A stretch of DNA of 64,000 bases from Aquarana catesbeiana (Eukaryota > Chordata > Amphibia > Anura > Ranidae). Numbering within the stretch: position 1 is the first letter of the stretch; each line of letters begins with the position of its first letter. The notes beneath the pieces were generated by a model. It made no database searches, had not been told where the DNA came from, and worked only from the letters and a program-made list of their open reading frames with translations. The DNA lies in contig NC_133328.1 in assembly GCF_042186555.1 (NCBI RefSeq), positions 618,401,592 through 618,465,591 of the forward strand, written 5' to 3'. Shown in pieces: positions 1 to 10,005 of the stretch. The position numbers and the translations under genes are program-made.

Positions 1-23
1 CCACTTACTCCTATTTGTGTGAT

Positions 24-644
24 TTATACTGAAGCCAATTGACCTGTGATCGCTGTTTCCGTGATCAGGTCTGTATTGTTGGTAATCAGTAGATCTAGTA
101 ACGCTTTATATCTAGTTGGTGCATCTACTATCTGAACCATGAAATTGTCCTGCAAGACATTTAGGAACTGGCGAGCCTTAGACGAATGCGTGGTTCCCTC
201 CGCCCAGTCTATGCCTGGATAATTAAAATCCCCCATTATGATAACATTTCCCATCCTTGCTAGTAATCCAAATTGTGATAGGAGATCCGTCTCTCCCTCC
301 TCCCTCAGGTTAGGGGTCTTATAGCATACTCCCGGTATTATTTTCCCCTTAGCTTCATCCCTTTGGATCTCTACCCATAAGGATTCCACCTCCTCCCAGA
401 CACCCTTAGTGATGCCATCTCTCACATTCACTTGTACATTATTCTTGATATATAGGCATTCCCCCTCCTTTTTTTTACCCTCTCTATCCCTGCGATAAAG
501 GGTATACCCTTGAATGGTTGCCAGCCAATCATGAGAGCTGTTGAACCAGGTCTCTGAAATTCCCACAAAATCCATATCCTCATTGTACAACAGTATCTCT
601 AGTTCACCCATCTTGTCCGCCAGGCTCCTGGCATTGGTAAACAT
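24..644 (-). pseudogene. CR1 ORF2 endonuclease domain (partial)
   Basis: A 206-codon open frame encodes the N-terminal apurinic-type endonuclease of a CR1-like ORF2, which nicks target DNA to prime reverse transcription. Residues 4-9 (NARSLA) form the usual start of the domain. Glu31 in ISETW is the expected metal-binding residue, and Asp139 and Asn141 in MGDFNYPGIDW are the central catalytic pair. The late SDH block is absent because a TAA stop interrupts the frame at 24-26, after ITGQLASV. The domain is therefore truncated and inactive in this copy. The product and clade are clear from the motif order; the exact subfamily is not. Confidence 0.85.
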
Positions 645-831
645 GCCACGTAGTTGAGACCGGTCGCATACTATCCTCTTATTGGGTGTTCCTAGATTGC
701 AACTAGGACTTGTTACTATACTTTACCTTGGATTTATGTGCTTTAGTCAACCTACCACTAATGCCCCCAATATTACCTTCTGGAATGTTCCATGCTGACT
801 ATCTCTACCTCTGGGCCCTCTCCCCCGTTGC

Positions 832-1701
832 CTAGTTTAAAAACCCCTCTAACTTTTTGGCCATCTTTACTCCCAGCTGATCTGCACCAAACTCATTTAG
901 GTGCAGTCCACCCCTTCTATAGTACTGGTGATCAACTGAGAAGTCGGCCCAGTCCTGCAGGAACCCAAACCCCTCCTTACTACAACAGCTCCTCAGCCAC
1001 TTGTTTACTTCCCTAATCTCCCTCTGCTTTCTGGTGTGGCTCAATGTACCGGTAGTATTCCTGAGAATACTACCTTGGAGGTCCTTTTCCTCAATTGAGC
1101 TCCCAAGTCCCTAAAATCGTTCTTTAGGACAATCTGCCTCTGACTTTGTCATTGGTGCCAACGTGCACCTTGACAGCCCGGTTTTCCCTAGCCCCTCCCC
1201 GTAATCTGTCCACCAGATCCGTGATGTGCCGAACCCGAGCTCCCAGTAGACAGCATACAGTTCGGCGCTTCAGGTCTTTGTCAAAGATTGCCCTCTCTGT
1301 CCTTTTAAGAATTGAGTCCCCCACCACCAGAATCTGTCTTTCCTTTCCCCCACACTCTCACTGGAGGAGTTCTTCCCCTGGCAGCTAGGGGAGTCCCTCA
1401 GCTCCAGCAGTGCTGGTCCCTGACTGGTTTCACCAATGTCACTCAATGGAGCGTACTTATTGGGATGCTCCAACCCTGGATCGGCCTCCCTGGCACTTCT
1501 CCCTCTACTCCTCCTGACTGTCACCCACCTACTCTTTTCTAGTGCTTGCACCTCATTGTCTCCACCCATCTCTGTGCTTGCCCTTGCTGGGTAAGTTCCC
1601 GGCTTCCCCATATTCAGAACCTGGGCTTCCAGGGAAACAATGTGCTTACATTTTGCACAGCAGTATTTGTCCTCGATCGGATGATCAAGGAATGCATGCA
1701 T
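832..1701 (-). pseudogene. CR1 ORF1 remnant: zinc-knuckle-like and SGNH esterase
   Basis: Three overlapping or adjacent frames (1270-1701, 1124-1327, 832-1044) together cover an ORF1 protein. The first has a cysteine cluster CCAKC near residue 14 followed by a short helical stretch, as in the PHD-like finger of CR1 ORF1. The second starts with VGDSILK and contains HVGTND, which match the catalytic-Ser block I (GDS) and the Asn block of SGNH hydrolases. The third carries DHQYYRRGGLHLNEFGA, resembling the C-terminal block with the catalytic His. In known CR1 elements this esterase may act on lipids and assist membrane passage or RNP handling, but its role is unsettled. The frame changes between blocks show that the gene is broken here. 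Confidence 0.75.
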
Positions 1702-1763
1702 GCCGCAAGATGCACCCCCATCAAATCATTCTTTGCAGCTATTACCTTTTGTACCACCACCCC

Positions 1764-1920
1764 CTCCCTTTAGAATGTAAGCTCTACGAGCAGGGCCCTC
1801 CTGTACCTTTTGTATTGAACTGTACTGTAATTGTGTTGTCCCCCTTATACATTGTAAAGCGCTGCGTAAACGGTTGGCGCTATATAAATCTCGTATAATA
1901 ATAATAATAATAATAATAAT
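1764..1920 (+). mobile_element. L2-type LINE 3' end
   Basis: The stretch shows the 3' end pattern AATGTAAGCTCTACGAGCAGG, then TTGTAAAGCGCTGCGTAAAC, GGCGCTATATAAAT, and a tail of ATA repeats. The same pattern recurs at 18.7, 24.6, 40.5 and 46.1 kb. In the 40.5-41.5 kb copy it is joined to L2-like reverse-transcriptase C-terminal coding sequence, which supports the L2 assignment. No coding sequence survives here. Confidence 0.7.
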
Positions 1921-2590
1921 GTACACCGAGCCGCATCTCCACACCCGCTGGGCATCATACATACTACAGTAGGTGACCGCGATATTGTGTCAATCTTGCC
2001 TCTGTTATCGGTGAGATTTGACACCTGTGAGCCCCCTCGTGGGAGCCAGCGTCGAGCTGGCTCGCTCATCGGGAAAGGAAAAATGTGTTTTTTCCTTTCC
2101 CGATGAGCGACTAGCATTGCTGACAGGTGTTTGGTATGAATCATGAGGGGGAACTCCACACCAAATTTTAAATAAAAAACCGGCATGGGTTCCCCTCCAA
2201 GAGCATACCAGGCCGTTAGGTCTGGTATGGATTTTAAGGGGAACCCCCTACGCCGAAAAAACGGTGTGGGGGTCCCCCCCAAAATCCATACCAGACCCTT
2301 ATCCGAGCATGCAGCCCGGCTGGTCAGGAACGGGGGGTGGGGACGAGCGAGCCCCCCCTCTCCTGAACCGTACCAGGCCGCATGCCCAAAACATGGGGGG
2401 GTGGGTGCTTTGGGGAAGGGGGGGCGCCCTGCGCCCCCCCACCCCAAAGCACCTTGTCCCGATGTTGATGAGGACAAGGGCCTCTTCCCGACAACCCTGG
2501 CCTTTGGTTGTCAGGGTCTGCGGGCGGAGGGCTTATCGGAATCTGGGAGCCCCCTTTAATAAGGGGGCCCTCAGATCCCGGCCCCCCACC

Positions 2591-3046
2591 CTATATGAAT
2601 AAGTATGGGGTACTACACAGGTTTTTAAAGTAATTTATTAGGCAGCTCCGGGGGTCTTCTTCTGACTTCGGGGGGTCTCTTCCGTCTCCTCCGCTCTCTC
2701 CGGCCTCTTCTCCCGGTGTCCGGTTCTTCTCCCTCTCTCCGGCCTCTTCTCCTGGTGTCCGGTTCTTCTCCCTCTCTCCGGCCTCTTCTCCCGGTGTCCG
2801 GTTCTTCTCCACTCTCTCCGGCCTCTTCTCCCGGTCTCCAGCCTCTTCTCCAGATCTCCGGTCCTTCTCCCGCTCTCCGGTTCTTCTGCCGGGCTCCTCC
2901 GCTATCTTCTGCTGTTTTGCCGCTCTTTTGCTAGCTGTGGCCCGGTCTTCTCCGTCGTCTTGTTCTCTCTTCTCTTCTTTCGATGTTGACACGACGCTCT
3001 CACCCGCTGTAATGTAATGACTTATATAGGCATGGGGCGTGGTCAC
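2591..3046 (-). CDS. Charged repeat protein of the palindromic element (copy 1), function unknown
   Basis: An open frame of 151 codons on the minus strand. The likely true start is inside it, at the VSTSKEEKREQ motif, where the paralogous copy at 43281 has ATG but this copy has GTG. The protein is almost entirely Glu, Lys, Arg, Pro and Gly, with three or more tandem copies of a 12-residue unit (EREKNRTPGEEA). The C-terminal end, PRSCLINYFKNLCS, is shared with the copies at 42.8 and 43.4 kb. The poly(A) signal AATAAA overlaps the codons for this tail. I recognise no family. It may be a genuine small element-encoded protein or a non-coding transcript that happens to be open. Confidence 0.35.
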   Translation of the reverse strand: MTTPHAYISHYITAGESVVSTSKEEKREQDDGEDRATASKRAAKQQKIAEEPGRRTGEREKDRRSGEEAGDREKRPERVEKNRTPGEEAGEREKNRTPGEEAGEREKNRTPGEEAGESGGDGRDPPKSEEDPRSCLINYFKNLCSTPYLFI

Positions 3047-3087
3047 CGGGTGATGTCACCCAGTGACCCCGTCCCTTATGACGTCAT
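3021..3087 (-). promoter_or_regulatory. TATA box and CRE upstream of the copy-1 frame
   Basis: Reading the minus strand, a perfect CRE octamer (TGACGTCA, inside ATGACGTCAT at 3078-3087) is followed by a GC-rich stretch (ACGCCCC) and then CTATATAAG at 3021-3029, about 30 bp before the MSTS-like frame. The same TATA sequence sits at the same distance from both frames in the 42-44 kb palindrome. This is the layout of a compact RNA polymerase II promoter. Confidence 0.5.
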
Positions 3088-3110
3088 TTGTGACCAAATT
3101 TAACACGCCT

Positions 3111-3417
3111 GCTCCCCATTCACACCTGAGACCTTGTAACACTAACAAGTCACACGACACCGGGGAAGGAAAATGACTAATTAGGCCCAATTTGGACATT
3201 TTTACTTAGGGTATACTCACTTTTGTTGCCAGCGGTTTAGACATTAATGGCTGTGTGTTGAGTTATTTTGAGGGGACAGCAAGTTTACACTGTTATACAA
3301 GCTGTACACTCACTACTTTACATTGTAGCAAAGTGTCATTTCTTCAGTGTTGTCACATGAAAAGATAACATAAAATATTTACAAAAATGTGAGGAATGTA
3401 CTCACTTTTGTGAGATA

Positions 3418-3420
<3 letters not shown>
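3111..3420 (+). mobile_element. Tc1/mariner element, 3' end only
   Basis: The sequence runs through blocks typical of the 3' part of a vertebrate Tc1-like transposon: CTTGTAACACTAACAAGTCA, ATTTGGACATTTTTACTTAG, GTTGCCAGCGGTTTAGACAT, and the terminal ACTCACTTTTGTGAGATACT. The 5' part and transposase are missing. The element is joined on its left to the GC-rich family copy and ends in a TA microsatellite, which could have grown from the TA target. Confidence 0.75.

Positions 3421-3488
<68 letters not shown>
3419..3488. repeat. (TA)n microsatellite
   Basis: About 70 bp of uninterrupted TA between a Tc1 terminus and an LTR. Both neighbours may have targeted or seeded it. Confidence 0.95.
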
Positions 3489-3492
<4 letters not shown>

Positions 3493-5010
3493 GCACTGAC
3501 CCCCTAAGGAGCTGCTGATAATTAATTGGGCCTGCACTCTGCCTAACAACCCCAGAAAATGGACTCGACCCCCTTGGCACAACTGTGTGGCAATGTTAGT
3601 GTAAGACCCAATGGTTAAGAGCAACACAATAATAACACAATATACTGTATATTTACCATCACCCGGGTATCTGTCACTCCACCAGCTGTAGTAATAGAGT
3701 CTCACACAAATTGTAAATTAACCACATAAACAGTTTACTGGAAGAAACATGTTCATCACATTAAACACAGCAGTAATCCCAATATAAAGAGTGAAAATAA
3801 TAACAATCAAGACAAGATGCAGGTGAAAAAAAAAACAAAACTCAATGATCACTTTAGAAGCATACGCAGACAGGCACAAAGTTGGACTCAATATGATAGA
3901 TCCCTTATATTGAACACATTCCCACTCCATCCTCAGAGCATACACACTTTAAATTGGCAGTGCACTATCAGATACAATGCAGCAATGTAATACAGTACAT
4001 ACACCTATGCCATATGCTTAAGGGCTCCCCTAGGTTGTAATGCAGTTCTCAGAATATATGTATATAACAAGCTAAGAACGCTTTATAGTGAATAGTAGAA
4101 TCTCTTGTCTTCTTCCTCTTCAGCTAGCTTACTAGAGTATGCAGTATTTGTAACCCAGGAAACGAGTAAATAGCGAATTATAGTAAAGGTGATGTGTAGG
4201 TAACTGTGTGCTTAATTATATAGTGCACATGTAAAACTTCTTCCTTACTGAAGGATGCAAATCAATGTTAACTCTGTAGTACAGGGAAGACGAACTCTGA
4301 GGTTTCACTGTGCACAGTCTATGAATAAGTGTAATCGCTTCTGTGGGACTACAGGTCTCACCAGCCGTCTGGGACCTATTTACACAGCAACAAAGTATTA
4401 TAACGATCTGGGCAAGTGCCCGCTCACCACACAAGGCCCAGATGCTTGTACTGCTCCGCTTCTGATATCTCAGTCCCGCTCCAAGCTGGCGCCGTCACAC
4501 CGCACCACTCCTTCTGATGGCTGGTGACTGTAATGCAGGAAACTTTCAGGTTATCTTGAGCCCTCTAATCCGTCCACACGCTGATCCAGCACATTGTGTT
4601 CCGGAACTTCTTAGAGGCCACACGATTCTGCTCCGCGCCACACAGGCCGCAGTCTTCCAATCGCACACCCACAGCTCCCTGCAGTCAGGTCTTTAATGGC
4701 GTCCCAGCAAGAGACCAAAAACGTGCCATGCCTGTCCCTTTTATGTCTCTACCCAGCAGGCAATTCTGTGACTTGGCCTTGTGGGTAGGCAAGTGGGCAT
4801 TGTGGGTCAGTAGTTTGCTGACTAAGTTTTAACATGAGTCACTTCCTCCTTCACTACATTTCCCACTATGCTTTGTACCATGGCTTAATGAAACCAAACA
4901 AAAGTCTTAATAGCATTAAATAGTGAGGACACTAGAGGGAGCCAAACTCTTATTTAAAGAACATCACATATTTACATAGTTAGTTAGGTGGCAAAAACCC
5001 CTGCGCTACA
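3489..5010 (-). mobile_element. Candidate solo LTR (1.5 kb, gypsy-like)
   Basis: The unit starts TGTAGCACTGACCCC and ends CCTGCGCTACA, so it has TG...CA ends inside a 6 bp inverted repeat TGTAGC/GCTACA. On the minus strand there is a TATA-like ACATAAAAGG near 4738-4748, which would place U3 at the right. No protein-coding domain lies inside. The flanks are (TA)n and (CA)n, so no target duplication can be read. Minus orientation is inferred from the TATA box. It could be another type of TIR element, but the size and ends favour an LTR. Confidence 0.55.
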
Positions 5011-5314
5011 CACACACATATATATATGTGTATATAAATATATACACACACAGATGGTAGAATAAGTATTGAACGTGTCACCATTTTTCTAGGTAAATAT
5101 ATTTCTAAAGGTGCTATTGACATGAAATGTTCACCACATGTCGGTAACAACCCATGCAATATGACACATGGAAAATGTATTGAACATATGAAGAAAGGGA
5201 GGTGCAGAAAGGCATGGAAAGCCAAGAAATTAATCCTGCCCCTCGTCGGTGCAAATTAATATCAGCTGGTTCAGTCTCAACTGATGGCATATAAACAGGT
5301 GTCTCATTATCAAA

Positions 5315-6362
5315 GTGTCACACAAGAAACATCTCATGATGGGTAACAGCAAAGAGCTCTTTCAAGACCTTTGCAACCTTATTGTTTCAAAAAAAAAAAA
5401 AATGATGACATTGATTACAGAAGGATTTGTAATTTCTAAACTTCTGATTGTTCCAGTCAGCACTGTTAAGGCCATTACCTGGAAGTGGAAAGAACATAAT
5501 TTCACCATAAACTGGCCATGACCAGGTTCTCCTCGCAGGATTTCTAACAGATGAGTGAAAAGAATTATCAGAAAAGTTGTCCAAGAGCCAAGGACCACTT
5601 GTGGAGAGCTTCGGAAAGAACTGGAATTAGCAGGTACAATTATTTTACAGAAAACAATAAGTAATGCCCTCAACCGCCATGGTCTGTATGTACGCTCACC
5701 ACAGAAGACTCCACTGCTGAAGAAAAAGCATGTTGAAGCTCATTTAATGTTTGCTGCACAACATTTAGACAAGCCTGTGAAATACTGGGAGAATATAGTC
5801 TGGTCAGATGAGACCAACATTGAACTCTTTGGATGCCATAATACGCACCATGTTTGGAGGTCAAATGGCACTGCACATCACCCCAAATACACCCCCCATA
5901 CCAACAGTGAAGTTTGGAGGTGGGAACATCATGGTGTGGGGCTGTTTTTCACCATACGGTACTGGCAAACATCACATCATTGAAGGAAGGATGGAAGGAA
6001 AAATGTACCAAGACATTCTTGATAAAAATCTGCTGCCATCTACCAGGATGACGAAGATGAAACGAGGGAGGACATTTCAGAAAGACAATGATCCCAAACA
6101 CAAAGCCAAGGAAACTCAAAGAAAAAAAATAAAGCTGCTAGAATGGCCCAGCCAATCACCTGACATGAATCCAAAAGAAAATCTATGAAAAGAACTAAAC
6201 ATCAGAGTTCATAGAAGAGGCCTACGGAACCTTCAAGATAGGAAGACTGTTTGTGTGGAAGAATGGGCCAAAATCACACCTGAGCAATGCATGCGACTAG
6301 TTTCTCCGTACAGGAGGCGTCTTGAAGGTGTCATTACCAACAAAGGATTTTGTACCAAGTAG
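5315..6362 (+). pseudogene. Tc1-like transposase, inactivated
   Basis: Pieces in two or more frames encode a DD34E-type transposase that would cut and paste the surrounding element at TA sites. A helix-turn-helix region (around 5555-5700, with RTTCGELRKELELAG) is followed by VWSDETNIELFG, holding the first Asp. After a frameshift near 5890-5910 come FGGGNIMVWGCFS, NDPKHKAKETQ with the second Asp, and SPDMNPKENL with the Glu. The next codon, expected to be Trp, is TGA at 6186-6188. The rest continues to a natural TAG at 6360-6362. An A14 run near 5389-5402 breaks the N-terminal part. At least three lesions make it nonfunctional. Confidence 0.9.
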
Positions 6363-6425
6363 CCTGTGCAATACGTTTTCCCTGTGTCATTCCATTTTTA
6401 TTACACATAACTTCATTTCTGAACG

Positions 6426-7332
6426 CAGGGCTTTTTTTCAGCTGGAACATTTGTGGAACTCAGTTCCACCACCTCTGGCTCAGACCCTCTGCTCCCTGCT
6501 CAGCACTATCACTTGTAAAACACAGAAGTTCGACTTCTGTGTCTACAAGTGACAGCTTGTCTCTCAGCAGCTCCCACAAATCTGGTCTCTTGAGTGGCTC
6601 CCACTGAGCACAGGATGGGGACAAGGGAGATGTAGGTGCCTGGGGTGCTGTGCAGCTGCCGACGCCCCCACTGGATGATCTACCTGCAAGTGAGAGAGGC
6701 GGAGCCATTTACAGTGTGCGGGGAGGTCCTAGAGCCGCTGGGAAGAGGGGTAAAAGTGAGATGTGGATGGGGGATGCAGAGGTAAACAGCTGTGGAAGTA
6801 AGGCTGAACTCTGCACTCTGTGTGTAGTGCACCCCTGAACTCTGCACTCTGTGTGTAGTGCACCCCTGAACTCTGCACTCTCTTTGTAGTGCACCCCTGA
6901 ACTCTGCACTCTGTGTGTAGTGCACCCCTGAACTCTGCACTCTGTGTGTAGTGCACCCCTGAACTCTGCACTCTCTTTGTAGTGCACCCCTGAACTCTGC
7001 ACACTGTGTGTAGTGCACCCATGAACTCTGCACTCTCTTTGTAGTGCACCCCTGAACTCTGCACTCTCTTTGTAGTGCACCCCTGAACTCTGCACTCTCT
7101 TTGTAGTGCACCCCTGAACTCTGCACTCTCTTTGTAGTGCACCCCTGAACTCTGCACTCTGTGTGTAGTGCACCCCTGAACTCTGCACTCTGTGTGTAGT
7201 GCACCACTGAACTAGTGAAATATGACTACACCCAGTATTTGATGCTGTTTGAAGGGTGTGTGTGGGGGTCAAGAGGGTTTAGAGGGGTCATGTTTGAGTT
7301 CCGGCACCTATTTTCCGAGAAAAAAAGCCCTG
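6426..7332. mobile_element. Non-autonomous hAT element inside the Tc1
   Basis: The ends CAGGGCTTTTTTTC and GAAAAAAAGCCCTG are perfect inverted repeats. They are flanked by the identical 8 bp duplication TCTGAACG at 6418-6425 and 7333-7340. An 8 bp duplication with CAGGG ends is diagnostic of hAT. Removing the element restores the Tc1 sequence between its gene and right end. No transposase is encoded; the interior is mostly a 31 bp minisatellite. Confidence 0.95.
6805..7207. repeat. 31 bp minisatellite, 13 copies, within the hAT element
   Basis: Thirteen head-to-tail units of 31 bp start with TGAACTCTGCACTCT and end with TAGTGCACCCC. They differ mainly at one variable block (GTGTGTG versus CTTTGTG). 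Because 31 is not a multiple of three, the long frames it opens on the minus strand cycle through all phases and are not a gene. Confidence 0.95.
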
Positions 7333-7470
7333 TCTGAACGTATTTGTTTTGTTGTCTTGTTATGTATGAATTGCATGGGTTGTTACCGACATGTGGTGAA
7401 AATTTCATGTCAATAGCACCTCTAGAAATATATTTACCTAGAAAAATGGTGACGTGTTCAATACTTATTA

Positions 7471-7503
7471 TATATATATATATTTATATAATAAATATAT
7501 TAT

Positions 7504-7553
<50 letters not shown>
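7471..7553. repeat. (TA)n-rich microsatellite
   Basis: Broken and perfect TA runs flank the right end of the Tc1 element. Confidence 0.9.
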
Positions 7554-7555
<2 letters not shown>

Positions 7556-7571
7556 TGTATATAACAATCTT

Positions 7572-8021
7572 TTAAAGTGGTTGTAAACCCTTACAGACCA
7601 CTTTAACCTACAGGTAAGCCTAGATTAAGGCTTACCTGTAGGTGCAAGAAATATCTCCTTAACCTACACAGTTAAGGAGATATTTTCCTAAAAACGGGCA
7701 CCGATGTCTATGGCGCAAGTGCGCCGTAGACAACGGCGCAGGCGCACTGAGCGTGCCGTTAGTGAAGGCGATCATGCCGTCACTGATGGCTCCCACGCGC
7801 ATGCGCCGGAGTGACGTCATTGCTGCTCCGGCCAGTCACAGCGCCAGAGCAGCGTTACCCGGAAGGAAGATGGACGCTTCGTGGAAGAGGGGACAGCGGT
7901 GACATAGCACACTCCTGTGTCAGGTAAGTGACACATAATGGGCTACTATGCAATGCATAGTAGCCCATTATGCTTTACCTTTGCAGGGAAACAAAGAGGA
8001 AGTAAACCCATAAGGGTTTTA
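7572..8021. mobile_element. Miniature element with TTAA target
   Basis: The stretch begins TTAAAGTGGTTGTAAACCC and ends in a TAAGGGTTT inverted match next to TTAA. Inside are three small hairpins: TTACCTGTAGG repeats near 7600-7640, CTCCTTAAC/GTTAAGGAG near 7655-7675, and GGGCTACTATG/CATAGTAGCCC near 7940-7970. TTAA duplications are made by piggyBac and Kolobok transposases; which one moved this family cannot be told here. Confidence 0.65.
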
Positions 8022-8639
8022 AATGAATGCATAACTGGATTACTGGATTAAATGTAGTTTTTATTTGCCTGGAGTTCATCATTTGACAGCTTTATCATTC
8101 TTTTGTCTTCAGCTGACACTGAGATTTGTTTGTGTAATAAAGACCTAATGTGTTTGAAACGGAAAATCAAATGACCTGCTGATGTCGATTTTCCTGTGAA
8201 TAAAGAAAAAATCATAAATATCTCCCTATCCTCCTTTCACCAGACACAGCTTATTTACTGCCGCTAATCATCTTCTTCTTTCTGTTCTAAAGTATTACTT
8301 ACCATAGCGTCCCCCACGCCATGACATCATATGCTCCTCTGATTGGAAAGCCCTGCTGAAAGCCTCTGGAATGTAATATCTAAAATATGTGCCGGCTCAG
8401 CAACATAAAGAACTCGCTTCTATAATTTCTCTGAATTGAATGCTATTAAAGGGCCGACGATCTTCAAAGCTGAACTCCGGGCAAACTACTAAATACACAG
8501 ATCAAATACATATATAAGAAGCTATTTATCCTACCAAAGATTTGTGTTTCCTTCCATCCAGTCCCAACAATTACACAGTTCAGCCACAGAGTACAGCCCT
8601 GCTGTACATGGCAGGAGACCTGATTTTTCTCTGCTGCAG
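8022..8639. other. Stretch without recognised gene
   Basis: No coding potential or strong repeat was recognised up to about 8450. From 8455 to 8639 a moderately GC-rich segment (GCTGAACTCCGGGCAAAC...) looks like part of another small repeat, but I could not find its ends. Confidence 0.4.
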
Positions 8640-9076
8640 TTAAAGTAGAACTACTGTCAGGCAAAACTTTTTTTTTTTTTTCTCCATTTTGGATTGAGTA
8701 AGAGAGGGTTATAACCCCTGTCAGATTTGTTTTTCACCATCTGTGTCCCATTTTGGAGATTTCCCTTCACTTCCTGTCCCATAGCCAAACAGGAAGTGAG
8801 AGGAAATCCCTGCAAATTAAGGGAATTCCTTGAGGACCCCCCGAGGTCACCAGAACTAGTGTCCCCATTGGAAGATTTCCCCTCTATTACTTTTCTGGGG
8901 ACAACCCAAAATTTGGGATTTTCTTTTACTTTCACTTTCAATGATAGTGGTATACAGGACATATAGAGGGGATGAATCTCTTTAATGGGGGCACAGACAG
9001 CAATAAAAACTGGTTCTAATCCCTCTCCACTATATTCAAAACTTTAAAAAAAAAAAGTTTTGCCTTTAGTTATACT
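8640..9076. mobile_element. Miniature TIR element, TTAA-type
   Basis: The left end TTAAAGTAGAACTACTGTCAG, followed by GCAAAACTTTTTTTT, pairs with the right end AAAAAAGTTTTGCCTTTAGT...ACTTTG. The inverted repeats are about 35 bp with small gaps. The left flank has TTAA; the right copy seems mutated to TTGC. There is no coding sequence. Confidence 0.65.
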
Positions 9077-9293
9077 TTGCGTAACACTTCATAGCTCCCA
9101 ACTATGCCTGATTTTGAGGGACTGTCCCTGATTTTGATTTTTTTTGGGATCTGTTTGTTTACATCGACAGATCCCCAATTCTGGCTCTCTGTGGGGCGAT
9201 CGCGGGTGGCTGGTGGATTTTGCGGCTGTGGGCCACGTGCATTGGCTCTGGCGACGCGGCCTGCTGTAACTATTAAGGGGATCGACGTACAGC

Positions 9294-9997
9294 CAGGGGC
9301 GGACTGACCATTGAGCCACTCGGGCACTGCCCGAGGGCCCTGGGCCACTAGGGGGCCCCATCAGGGTTGCCAGCCTCAGTAAAACCAGGGACAGTATGGA
9401 CCAGGGACAGCCAATAGACAGTATGGACCAGGGACAGCCAGTAGAAACATGTCTGTGTATACTGCGTATACATGTATGTGTATACTGTGTGTGTGTATAC
9501 TATGTGGCCCCATAATCTCTGATTGCCTGGCACTGCCCGAGGGCCCTGGGCCACTAGGGGGCCCCATCAGGGTTGCCAGCCTCACTAAAACCAGGGACAG
9601 TATGGACCAGGGACAGCCAATAGACAGTATGAACCAGGGACAACCAATAGAAACATGTCTGTGTATACTGTGTGTACATGTATGTGTATACTGTGTGTGT
9701 ATATACTATGTGGCCCCATAATCTCTGATTGCCTGGCACTGCCCGAGGGCCCTGGGCCACTAGGGGGCCCCATCAGGGTTGCCAGCCTCACTAAAACCAG
9801 GGACAGTATGAACCAGGGACAGCCAATAGACAGTATGAACCAGGGACAACCAATAGAAACATGTCTGTGTATACTGTGTGTACATGTATGTGTATACTGT
9901 GTGTGTGTATACTATGTGGCCCCATAATCTCTGATTGCCTGGGGGCCCCATAATCTCCTATTGCCCGGGGGCCCCATGAGTTGTCAGTCCGCCCCTG
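9294..9997. mobile_element. Non-autonomous hAT element with internal triplication
   Basis: The inverted ends CAGGGGCGGACTGAC and GTCAGTCCGCCCCTG are perfect. They are flanked by the identical 8 bp duplication CGTACAGC at 9286-9293 and 9998-10005. About 88% of the element is three tandem copies of a 206 bp unit. No transposase is present, so it relied on a hAT enzyme elsewhere. Confidence 0.95.
9325..9942. repeat. 206 bp tandem unit, three copies
   Basis: Units begin at 9325, 9531 and 9737 with CACTGCCCGAGGGCCCTGGG and differ at only a few positions, so the amplification is young compared with most elements nearby. Each unit ends with a GTGTATACTG-rich stretch that could have promoted slippage. 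Confidence 0.95.
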
Positions 9998-10005
9998 CGT
10001 ACAGC

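Larger units (their letters stand above)
1..1701 (-). mobile_element. CR1-type LINE, 5' part (ORF1 and endonuclease)
   Basis: A minus-strand non-LTR retrotransposon enters the window at its left edge. Reading from 1701 down, there is a broken ORF1 (1701 to 832) and then the start of ORF2 with an apurinic-type endonuclease (644 to 24). CR1-clade elements are known to carry an ORF1 with zinc-finger and SGNH-esterase domains followed by an endonuclease/reverse-transcriptase ORF2, and this order fits. The reverse transcriptase would lie beyond position 1. Frameshifts and an early stop make the copy dead. The separate CR1 reverse transcriptase at 21.7-22.9 kb is a different insertion. Confidence 0.85.
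1930..3110 (-). mobile_element. Single-arm copy of the GC-rich palindromic element family
   Basis: About 1 kb here matches the left arm of the palindromic element at 42.2-44.4 kb in collinear order. It has the GGTATGAATC...GGGGGAACTCCAC block, the ACGCCGAAAAAAC block, the long C/G runs, a TTTATT (AATAAA on the minus strand) at 2634-2639, a charged reading frame, and a TATATAAG promoter. Only one arm is present. Its right side joins a Tc1 3' end near 3110. I could not define terminal repeats, so the outer limits are approximate. Confidence 0.55.
5061..7469 (+). mobile_element. Tc1-like transposon with ~100 bp inverted ends
   Basis: The left end (5061-5160) and right end (7370-7469) are inverted repeats of about 100 bp with only a few mismatches; both contain AATAAGTATTGAAC and CATGTCGGTAACAACCCATG or their complements. 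They enclose a decayed Tc1-type transposase gene and a later hAT insertion at 6426-7332. The element sits between AT-rich microsatellites, consistent with the TA target of Tc1/mariner. Confidence 0.9.

Noticed and set aside
1845..2602. Long overlapping frames on both strands in GC-rich sequence (up to 210 codons)
   Set aside because: Stop codons are rare in the GC-rich arm of the palindromic element; the frames are not conserved between copies, unlike the short charged frame.
3353..3705. Frames with long YIYIYI runs (also 7344-7586 and 48463-48661)
   Set aside because: Translation of (TA)n microsatellites.
6680..7272. Long minus-strand frames (up to 187 codons) with repeated SSGVHYTQSAEF/RGALQRECRVQ units, resembling a repeat protein
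   Set aside because: They are generated by the 31 bp minisatellite inside a hAT element; the same peptide words appear in all three frames and no start or domain is conserved.
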